A stretch of DNA of 11,373 nt from WYEN01 sp049976205 (lineage in GTDB: Archaea > Thermoproteota > Thermoprotei_A > Sulfolobales > AG1), in NCBI GenBank assembly GCA_049976205.1, contig JBMFIR010000042.1, forward strand, positions 1 to 11,373, in the 5' to 3' direction. A model generated the notes under the pieces. It was given only the letters and a program-made list of their open reading frames with translations, made no database searches and was not told the origin of the DNA. The position numbers and the translations under genes are program-made. Shown here piece after piece: positions 1 to 5,147 of this stretch (the stretch's first letter is position 1; each line of letters opens with the position of its first letter).

Positions 1-1
1 A

Positions 2-241
2 AGCAAATTTTATATAGCCTATAAAGTCGGTGAAGCTATATTAAGAGGAGAGATCAAAGATTGGACTAGTAAGGAAGCCTATAAACAAGCTATAGCAGTT
101 GAGCTAGGAGGTATAAGAGGGATTCCAGACGACGAGTATATAGCAAAGATCCTATCTACAATATTTGGTGCTAAAAGAGAGATCTACGCCTCAATACTGA
201 GGATCAGCAGAGGAGAAGTCGCGAAAAGAACTCGTAGCTGA
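2..241 (+). CDS. 3' end of an unrecognised protein gene
   Basis: An open frame enters from the left edge and runs 79 codons to a TGA at 239-241. Base 1 belongs to the preceding codon and is A, so that codon is not ATG and the gene starts outside the window. The visible part is mostly helical and charged, with the segments GEAILRGEIKDW and AKILSTIFGAKREIYASILR. It ends in a basic tail, EVAKRTRS. I see no metal-binding or nucleotide-binding motif and do not recognise the family. Codon use matches the neighbouring genes (AGA arginine, ATA isoleucine), which supports real coding. A pyrimidine-rich stretch around 280-300 follows the stop and may mark the transcript end, but this is weak. Confidence 0.65.
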   Translation, partial: SKFYIAYKVGEAILRGEIKDWTSKEAYKQAIAVELGGIRGIPDDEYIAKILSTIFGAKREIYASILRISRGEVAKRTRS

Positions 242-328
242 AATATAATATGAGTAGTTCACTGATTTATGAGGTTTCTCATTCATTCTTTATTTCACTT
301 AATCTATTAATTCATAAGTAAGTTATGC

Positions 329-364
329 TTATAATAAGAGACTGCATATCTTTTTAGGAGTGAT
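329..364 (+). promoter_or_regulatory. Putative promoter and ribosome binding site of the 374-1773 cluster
   Basis: TTATAATAA at 329-337 is a box A candidate in the 132-bp gap after the first gene. AGGAGTGAT at 356-364 matches the archaeal anti-Shine-Dalgarno partner GGAGGTGAT with one base missing, and sits 9 nt before the ATG at 374. The ribosome site is convincing. The box A is close to it, so the true start of transcription could lie slightly further upstream. Confidence 0.45.
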
Positions 365-373
365 AGATAAATA

Positions 374-619
374 ATGATCCAGACCGAGGTAGAGAAGAAA
401 TATCTCGTTAATAAGAGAGGTAGGAAGATCTTTGTAGAGATTAGGAGAAGTAGAGATGGTAAAATATTTGTTGTTATCGAAAAAAGTCTTAAGCATACCT
501 TTGTGAAAAATAATGAGGAGATGGTGTGGGAGCAGAACACTAAAGATGCTGAGGAGATCGAGTACGAGAAACTTCCAGAGGAGGTGAGAAGAGTATTATC
601 TCAACTAACAAGGTTCTGA
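374..619 (+). CDS. Small charged hypothetical protein (81 aa)
   Basis: I do not recognise this family. The 81-residue product is strongly charged and predicted soluble, with no signal peptide or membrane segment. Residues 1-40 carry alternating basic and hydrophobic residues (KIFVEIRRSRDGKIFVVIEKS), suggesting beta strands. The C-terminal third is acidic and helical (EEIEYEKLPEEVRRVLSQL). The ATG start is supported by a good upstream ribosome site at 356-364. Its last 25 nt overlap the beginning of the downstream JAMM protease gene if that gene starts at ATT 595, and that gene's Shine-Dalgarno sequence lies inside this coding region. The two are therefore probably co-transcribed. It might be a partner or substrate of the protease, but the C-terminus (LTRF) lacks the Gly-Gly of a ubiquitin-like modifier, so this is only a guess from context. 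Confidence 0.7.
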   Translation: MIQTEVEKKYLVNKRGRKIFVEIRRSRDGKIFVVIEKSLKHTFVKNNEEMVWEQNTKDAEEIEYEKLPEEVRRVLSQLTRF

Positions 620-1017
620 GAATTAAGTGGAGTGTTTATAAGAAGATACTTAATGAATCATCTGATGAAAAAGAGTCTTGTGGTTTTTTAGCAGGTAGAA
701 GAATAGATAATGTGTATCTCGCTGATGAAGTATTCTTTGTAAAGAATGTTTCTGAGGATCCAAATGAGTTTTTAATGGATCCTCTAGACACCATACGTGT
801 CGTTAAAGAGATAGAGAATAGAGGTAAAGAGATCGTGGCTTTATTTCATACGCATCTAGGTTATCCTCCTATTCCTAGTTTCAAGGATCTTGAGGGTATG
901 GATGCTTGGCCTGTTCCGTGGCTAATAATCAATAAAAGAGATGGTGGCTACAAGACTTGGATTAAATCTGATGGGAGACTTGATCTGATTCATACAGAGA
1001 TAGCTCCAGATAGTTAA
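595..1017 (+). CDS. JAMM/MPN+ (Mov34-type) metalloprotease, probable ATT start
   Basis: Zinc isopeptidase of the JAMM family, which in archaea includes enzymes that remove ubiquitin-like SAMP proteins from targets. From a start at 595 the product is 140 aa with a complete JAMM signature: catalytic Glu27 in KESCGFLAG, then H85-T-H87, seven residues, S95, two residues, D98. The first canonical start is GTG 712, but using it would remove Glu27 and the first strand and helix. The frame is open from 553 with no ATG, GTG or TTG before 712. A perfect GGAGGTGA at 580-587 sits 7 nt upstream of ATT 595, making that codon the best start; ATT 622 is a fallback. The gene overlaps the preceding one by 25 nt and is followed after 15 nt by the HAD phosphatase gene. 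The family assignment is firm; the substrate is unknown and the start is inferred. Confidence 0.85.
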   Translation: MISTNKVLRIKWSVYKKILNESSDEKESCGFLAGRRIDNVYLADEVFFVKNVSEDPNEFLMDPLDTIRVVKEIENRGKEIVALFHTHLGYPPIPSFKDLEGMDAWPVPWLIINKRDGGYKTWIKSDGRLDLIHTEIAPDS

Positions 1018-1032
1018 TGGGATAGTTTCGTC

Positions 1033-1773
1033 ATGAGTAAAATAAAACTGATAGCTGTTGATGTTGATGGAACAATAACAATATCATCAGATAAATACCT
1101 ACTGTATACCCCGGCTGTGGAAGTTATTTCCGAGTTATCTAAAAAAGGATATTACGTTGTTTTAGTTAGTGGAAATAGTATACCAATGATTATTGGTTTA
1201 TCTAGATACGTTGGTGCAAGCGACATAGCTATCGCTGAGAATGGAGGAGCCATTATTTTTGGTGATGAGATCATGTGGTTATGCACTAATAAGGAGCAGG
1301 AGACACTTGAGGAGTTAGAGAAAATTGTTTCAGAGAAATTCAGGGAGTTCCTGAGAAGTAGTTGGCAGAATACATTTATGAGATGTAGCAAGGCTTTTAA
1401 GAGAGTGAGTAAGGATATTGATGCTGAGAACATAATCAGAGATATAAAGAGTCATCTAAAGGATTTGGGTTTTGAGAATCTTTTTATAGCTAGTAGTAAA
1501 ATAGCTATTCACATAAACTTCTCTAGATACACAAAGGGATATGCTCTTGAAAAAATTCTTGAGAAGCTAAACTTAAGCTGGGGAAATGTTTTAGCAATCG
1601 GGGACTCAGATATTGATGTCGATATGATCGAGAGAGCTGAGATAGGATGTGCTGTAGCTAATGCCTCAAAGAGGTTAAGAGAAGTAGCTAAATGTTTCTC
1701 GGGGTATGAGGCTGGTAGAGGCTTTGTTGATATAGTTGAGAGATATGTGCTTAAAAAAGAGTTTTTGAACTAG
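1033..1773 (+). CDS. HAD-superfamily phosphatase, archaeal phosphoglycolate phosphatase type
   Basis: Cytosolic magnesium-dependent phosphatase of 246 aa, close to the usual length of the archaeal phosphoglycolate phosphatase family. HAD motif I is D10-V-D12-G-T (nucleophile and acid/base aspartates). Motif II is VSGN with Ser46. Motif III lysine is K168 in TKGYAL, and motif IV is GDSDIDVD with D191 and D195 binding the metal. The cap region lies between motifs II and III (about residues 75-160), as in the Cof-like/TA0175 subgroup. The likely reaction is hydrolysis of 2-phosphoglycolate, although sugar-phosphate or sucrose-phosphate phosphatases share this architecture. The ATG at 1033 precedes the conserved first strand by only a few residues. 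No strong ribosome site is visible, so translation may be coupled to the protease gene 15 nt upstream. Its last 23 bp overlap the oppositely oriented radical SAM gene. Confidence 0.85.
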   Translation: MSKIKLIAVDVDGTITISSDKYLLYTPAVEVISELSKKGYYVVLVSGNSIPMIIGLSRYVGASDIAIAENGGAIIFGDEIMWLCTNKEQETLEELEKIVSEKFREFLRSSWQNTFMRCSKAFKRVSKDIDAENIIRDIKSHLKDLGFENLFIASSKIAIHINFSRYTKGYALEKILEKLNLSWGNVLAIGDSDIDVDMIERAEIGCAVANASKRLREVAKCFSGYEAGRGFVDIVERYVLKKEFLN

Positions 1774-2614
1774 ATCTGGTGTTAAGCTCTTTCCAGTATT
1801 CAGAGGCGGTTTTACACGAAACATTTTTTTCCTTACATATATTAAGTATTTTCTCAGAAACACTTCTCCACCAAGAATATGTATCTTTGCTCAATATTTT
1901 ATCCATTAATTTCTCTCCTAACTTAGTTCTCATATTAATCATTGCCTTAGGATGTTGTCTGAGGCGATCGATCACTACCTCACTACCTGTTTCTCTAGCA
2001 AGATCTATTATCTCTATTAAGTTTCTTAACTCATCATTTATATCTGGTATAATAGGCCCAATGAAGATCCATGTTTTAATGCTTTCAGAGGAAATTTTTC
2101 TCAAGGCTCTCTCAATAGCTAGTGGATGTGAGGAGTTTGGCTCGATCAATTTTTTAATCGATGGGTCTAGGGTAGTTACTGTGAAACCAACATCAACTTT
2201 ATCCTTATATTTTCTTAAAATATCAAGATCTCTTATAACTAATGCTGATTTAGTCTGTATAGAGACTTTGAAATTATGTGAAAGTAATATTTCGAGGGAT
2301 CTTCTTGTTAATCTATATCTGGCTTCGAGAGGTATATAAGGATCTGTTATGGTTGATACTCCCACGATCCCTGGTCTATATCTGTGAACTTCTTTCTTTA
2401 GTATAGGAATTAGATTAATCTTGACGTATATAACCTCGCCCCATCTCTCTGCAGGCTCTCCTTTGGTAAAATCAATTGCGTAGCAGTAGACACAAGCATG
2501 CTGGCAACCTATATATGGATTCAGACTATAGTAGTACTCAGGTAGACCTGACTCAGATAGGGCTCTTTTGATCCTGATTTCTCTAATAATTACTTTATTG
2601 CTGAGTAGATTCAT
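1751..2614 (-). CDS. Radical SAM protein of the SPL/SplB-like family (COG1533 type)
   Basis: 287-residue radical SAM enzyme. The iron-sulfur cluster motif is C37-x3-C41-x2-C44 in the context NPYIGCQHACVYCYA, typical of the group annotated as spore photoproduct lyase-like or DNA repair photolyase. Later conserved segments include STITDPYIPLE (about residues 86-96), the SIQTKS strand and IGPIIPDIND, fitting a TIM-barrel core. It is somewhat shorter than true bacterial spore photoproduct lyases, and no archaeal spore exists, so its real substrate is unknown. The ATG at 2614 overlaps the TGA of nreA (ATGA, 4 nt), implying one mRNA and translational coupling with that DNA-repair gene. A nucleic-acid repair or modification role is suggested by this context only. 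The 3' end crosses the stop of the convergent HAD gene by 23 bp. Confidence 0.85.
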   Translation of the reverse strand: MNLLSNKVIIREIRIKRALSESGLPEYYYSLNPYIGCQHACVYCYAIDFTKGEPAERWGEVIYVKINLIPILKKEVHRYRPGIVGVSTITDPYIPLEARYRLTRRSLEILLSHNFKVSIQTKSALVIRDLDILRKYKDKVDVGFTVTTLDPSIKKLIEPNSSHPLAIERALRKISSESIKTWIFIGPIIPDINDELRNLIEIIDLARETGSEVVIDRLRQHPKAMINMRTKLGEKLMDKILSKDTYSWWRSVSEKILNICKEKNVSCKTASEYWKELNTRSSSKTLF

Positions 2615-3861
2615 TTAATCTCTCTCCTACCCATAATGTACTCATCTAATCTTTTTGATCCTGTTAAGATCTTGGCCAAAAATGACTTGGATACCCACTT
2701 ATTTAGTGGTACACGAAGCTTTCTACCTACTATCTCGAGAGCCTCAGAGAAGTTATCTACTTTAATAGGTTCTTCACTGAGCATTCTTCTAATATTCTCT
2801 CTAACAAACCACACACCTATTGGTAATGTGAATCCTGGGTAGATCTCTCTCCATAGAATAGCTGCGGCTTGTCTCCTTAGCTTATATAAGTATTCTGCCA
2901 CAGCTAATCTAGATGCGTAGTAGCAACCACCTATTGAAGGATAATCACTTCTACCAGTATTTCCTTCGTAATCAATCTCGATCTCTACCTCTAGTCCCCA
3001 GGGGTTCCATGTAGATCCAGGGAACCAAGCCTCTCCCCACTCAAACATCCATTTACTAGGGATAAGAATCGCTGTGAAGAGATTACCTCTGACCTCTCTA
3101 ATAAAAACTCTATTCTCACTGATCTCGGGAAAAGTCTTTATCTCATCTAGTAATCTCTCGGAAACTAGATTATCAACAGCTGTAATAGCCCATCTAGTTG
3201 GTACTAGCCTCCTACTTCTCCACCTGCCTAAGGCACCTACGCTAAGAATAGAAGAGATCTTCTCAATACCCAGACCCTCTCTATAGAGTGTATAAATAGC
3301 CTGTGAAGCCCTTAGATCTGCGTCGTAGTAGACTTTCTCAACAACTCTATCTATCTTAGGAGAATCACTTAACTCTAATTTCTTAAGAGGAGCCCATGGA
3401 CCCAGTGGAGGAGTTTCCTCAGTGAATAAGCCTCCTTTAGGAGTAGAGGAGAGAGACATATAGATATAAATAGGTTTATGAGACATCGCGATCTCCTGTA
3501 CCTCTCCTAAGATCTTATCCGGGTTCTTTGCAGAATAAACTCTATAGTGGATGCTGCCTCTAACTAGTGATAATCTAGCACCAATAAACTCCTCGAGACT
3601 CATATTAAGCCATTTAGAAGGTTTCTCGAGAAACGATGTGTCTCCGATAATTGGGGGAGCCGATGGATAAACCCTCACAATCGGGTATCCGATCCTGCCT
3701 ACGAAAACTGTTGGTGGAGAAGATCCTCTTACCTCACTACCTAAATAATTACTTGATGAGAAAGATCTCTTAAACTCTTTAATTAGAATAGGGCAGTAGC
3801 TAAGTCCACACAAATACTTTGATCCTCTGCATCTAATACATAACTCTTGTGGTATTCTAAT
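2611..3861 (-). CDS. nreA: DNA repair protein NreA, non-canonical start
   Basis: Archaeal NreA (COG1602), a protein linked to DNA-damage tolerance that binds the PCNA clamp in characterised archaea. From ATT 3861 it has 416 aa. The N-terminus has a zinc-finger pattern C8-x2-C11-x6-C18-x4-C23, followed by CPIL, a hallmark of the family. The central part contains SSTPKGGLF and the tryptophan-rich region FEWGEAWFPGSTWNPWG. The C-terminus has SKRLDEYI, resembling a PCNA-interacting peptide with Gln replaced by Ser. The first canonical start (TTG 3813) would delete C8 and C11. The frame is open back to a TAG at 3871-3873, with only ATA 3864 and ATT 3861 as plausible starts behind a GGAGG at 3876-3880. 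It is the first gene of a two-gene operon with the radical SAM gene. Identity is firm; the start codon is inferred. Confidence 0.9.
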   Translation of the reverse strand: MRIPQELCIRCRGSKYLCGLSYCPILIKEFKRSFSSSNYLGSEVRGSSPPTVFVGRIGYPIVRVYPSAPPIIGDTSFLEKPSKWLNMSLEEFIGARLSLVRGSIHYRVYSAKNPDKILGEVQEIAMSHKPIYIYMSLSSTPKGGLFTEETPPLGPWAPLKKLELSDSPKIDRVVEKVYYDADLRASQAIYTLYREGLGIEKISSILSVGALGRWRSRRLVPTRWAITAVDNLVSERLLDEIKTFPEISENRVFIREVRGNLFTAILIPSKWMFEWGEAWFPGSTWNPWGLEVEIEIDYEGNTGRSDYPSIGGCYYASRLAVAEYLYKLRRQAAAILWREIYPGFTLPIGVWFVRENIRRMLSEEPIKVDNFSEALEIVGRKLRVPLNKWVSKSFLAKILTGSKRLDEYIMGRREIK

Positions 3862-3875
3862 TATTTTTCTCTAAT

Positions 3876-3912
3876 CCTCCAGAGATAATTATATATCATA
3901 AATCAATTTATA
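3876..3912 (-). promoter_or_regulatory. nreA promoter box A and Shine-Dalgarno
   Basis: On the minus strand TATAAAT (3912-3906) is a box A that would start transcription near 3883. GGAGG (3880-3876) follows immediately. The next in-frame start-like codons are ATA 3864 (11 nt after GGAGG) and ATT 3861 (14 nt after). A second TATA-like stretch at 3888-3898 would instead give a start near 3867 and an almost leaderless mRNA. The sequence alone does not decide between the two. Confidence 0.45.
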
Positions 3913-4010
3913 GAATACCTCTTACAGAAAATAATCCCTGTAATATGCATATATAGAGAGGAGTAATACCGGATGAAATATCTTTTTCATTAAGCTTCAT
4001 AATATCTAAG

Positions 4011-4087
4011 TGGTAGCGGGGCGAGGATTTGAACCTCGGACCTCGGGGTTATGAGCCCCGCGGGCTACCTGGCTGCCCTACCCCGCT
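4011..4087 (-). tRNA. Initiator tRNA-Met (CAT anticodon), CCA encoded
   Basis: The minus strand folds into a complete 77-nt tRNA. It has a 7-bp acceptor stem AGCGGGG/CCCCGCT, discriminator A and encoded CCA (4013-4011). The D stem is 4 bp (GGGC/GCCC) with a 9-nt loop, and the anticodon arm is CGGGG-CTCATAA-CCCCG. The variable loop has 5 nt, and the T arm is CGAGG-TTCAAAT-CCTCG. The anticodon is CAT. Two features mark it as the initiator rather than the elongator or an isoleucine tRNA: the A1-U72 pair that closes archaeal and eukaryotic initiators, and three consecutive G-C pairs at the base of the anticodon stem. There is no intron. It is a single-gene unit between nreA and the PTPS-like gene. 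Confidence 0.95.
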
Positions 4088-4100
4088 GCCCAGCCCCGCC

Positions 4101-4116
4101 ATTATATAATAAATAA
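4101..4116 (-). promoter_or_regulatory. Box A of the initiator tRNA gene
   Basis: On the minus strand TTATTTATTATATAAT precedes the mature tRNA 5' end (4087). The element's centre is about 22 bp upstream of that end, so transcription would begin at or just before the first tRNA base with little or no 5' leader. The GC-rich stretch 4088-4100 lies between them. Confidence 0.55.
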
Positions 4117-4147
4117 CTACTTGACTTATTAATTTACCTATGATCTT

Positions 4148-4573
4148 CTATGGATACTCTACTTCTGCAATATATCTGTTTCCCTCGTATATTCTCAGGA
4201 TCACTTTATCAATAGACCCATGATCTCTTAAGGCATCAAATATCTTCTTACTTATTTCTATAGCTATGTTCTCAAGAGTAGCGTCTCCTCTCTCTACATA
4301 AACTATTTTGCTAAAGATCTTATCTAAGTGTTTTTCTTTAATAATATTCTCTCTCGATATTACTAATGCTCTATTGTAGCTCTCTGCTACACCTGTTATT
4401 ATTTTCTCTAATTCAGTGAGATCTATTAAATAATCTCTGTTATTGAGAGACCCCTCCACTAGGAACTCTATATTTAATGTGTGTCCATGTGGTTTATTTA
4501 ATTCCTCGCTAAAACTAGTTGTTGAGTGTATCATGCTGATTTCTATACCTCTGACACCAACTCTGACTTTCGT
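4148..4573 (-). CDS. PTPS/QueD-fold protein with altered catalytic residues, probable ACG start
   Basis: Member of the 6-pyruvoyl-tetrahydropterin synthase/QueD fold. From ACG 4573 it has 141 aa and starts with the family's first strand (VRVGVRGIEIS). The three zinc ligands are present: H16, and H29-G-H31 in PHGHTL. Further landmarks are LIDLTELEKII, the ATLENIA helix start and a glutamate in VILRIYEGN at the pterin-binding position. However, QueD's catalytic Cys four residues before HGH is a Leu here, and the Asp-His pair of the LDHHYLN segment reads NRALVI. It may act on another substrate or as a non-canonical PTPS. The first canonical start is ATG 4534, which loses strand one. AGGTG at 4585-4581 sits 7 nt before ACG 4573. 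It is divergent from the GINS-like gene. The fold is confident, the reaction is not. Confidence 0.75.
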   Translation of the reverse strand, partial: TKVRVGVRGIEISMIHSTTSFSEELNKPHGHTLNIEFLVEGSLNNRDYLIDLTELEKIITGVAESYNRALVISRENIIKEKHLDKIFSKIVYVERGDATLENIAIEISKKIFDALRDHGSIDKVILRIYEGNRYIAEVEYP

Positions 4574-4629
4574 GAGAACACACCTATAGTATTAATTTTA
4601 TTGAGTAATTTATAATGTAGTGAGTAGTT
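4574..4629. promoter_or_regulatory. Short divergent promoter region between PTPS-like and GINS-like genes
   Basis: Only 56 bp separate the two gene starts. On the minus strand ATTTATAA at 4608-4615 would start the PTPS-like mRNA near 4585, just ahead of its AGGTG ribosome site. On the plus strand TTTTATT around 4596-4602 would start transcription at about 4625-4630, giving an almost leaderless mRNA for the GINS-like gene. The two box A elements nearly abut, so the two transcripts may compete. Confidence 0.4.
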
Positions 4630-5091
4630 ATGTCAATGGATCTTCTGAGTAGGATTTTGGAGAATGAGCTTTTAGCGGAAGATCTAGTGGAGATTAGTAG
4701 AGGAGACATAAGTGAATTAATAGATAATCACAAAAACACTATGATATGGTGTTCTAGAAGAGTTGATATGAGAGATCTCTGCCAAAGATATCTTGAGGTC
4801 ACCAGAAATATCTTAACTTCTCTAGCTAGTATACGTATTATTAAATCTCTCAAGAGTAGAGATACTCTAAAAAAAGATGTCTTCATAGGAATGGTTTATA
4901 AGTTAAGAGATCTTTATATGAGATATCTCTATGACACTCCTCTGGATCCTTTTGAGAGAATACCGATCAAAATGTTAGCTGATGTAAGAATAGGTGATAG
5001 AGTATATTTAGAGAAAAGGAGATATTTAGTTCCATATGATGAGGCCGTGAGGTTAATTATCTCTGGTCTTGCTGAACTAGCAAAGATCTAG
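4630..5091 (+). CDS. Probable GINS complex subunit (Gins15/Gins51 type)
   Basis: 153-residue soluble protein, tentatively the archaeal GINS subunit that, with Gins23, joins MCM and GAN/Cdc45 at the replication fork. Residues 1-110 look entirely helical, with regular leucine and isoleucine spacing (DLLSRILENELLAEDL; LASIRIIKSL; KLRDLYMRYLYD), like a GINS A domain. Residues 115-153 form a small beta-rich C-terminal unit (MLADVRIGDRVYLEKRRY, then LVPYDEAVRLIISGLAEL), like the B domain at the C-terminus of Gins15/Gins51. The length fits. There is no diagnostic catalytic motif because GINS is structural, so this rests on domain order and pattern only. ATG 4630 is used; ATG 4636 (MDLL) is possible. 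It is divergent from the PTPS-like gene, and the prolyl oligopeptidase gene downstream has its own promoter. Confidence 0.55.
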   Translation: MSMDLLSRILENELLAEDLVEISRGDISELIDNHKNTMIWCSRRVDMRDLCQRYLEVTRNILTSLASIRIIKSLKSRDTLKKDVFIGMVYKLRDLYMRYLYDTPLDPFERIPIKMLADVRIGDRVYLEKRRYLVPYDEAVRLIISGLAELAKI

Positions 5092-5118
5092 GAATATCGA
5101 TATTTTAGACTATAAAGT

Positions 5119-5128
5119 ATTTAAACTT
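5119..5128 (+). promoter_or_regulatory. Box A of the prolyl oligopeptidase gene, leaderless mRNA
   Basis: TATTTAAACT at 5119-5128 is centred about 25 bp before the GTG at 5148. Transcription would therefore begin at or next to the start codon. No Shine-Dalgarno sequence is present in the gap, which agrees with a leaderless mRNA and supports GTG 5148 as the start. Confidence 0.55.
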
Positions 5129-5147
5129 TAGTGACCTATTTTAATAG

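Noticed and set aside
712..1017. JAMM gene starting at GTG 712
   Set aside because: This start removes the catalytic glutamate and has no ribosome site, whereas 595 has a perfect one.
1779..2339. 186-codon open frame on the plus strand opposite the radical SAM gene
   Set aside because: Shadow of the real gene: low-complexity Leu/Ser composition and no motif, while the minus strand carries conserved radical SAM segments.
4011..4087. Elongator tRNA-Met or tRNA-Ile2 (CAT anticodon)
   Set aside because: The A1-U72 closing pair and the run of G-C pairs in the anticodon stem identify the archaeal initiator.
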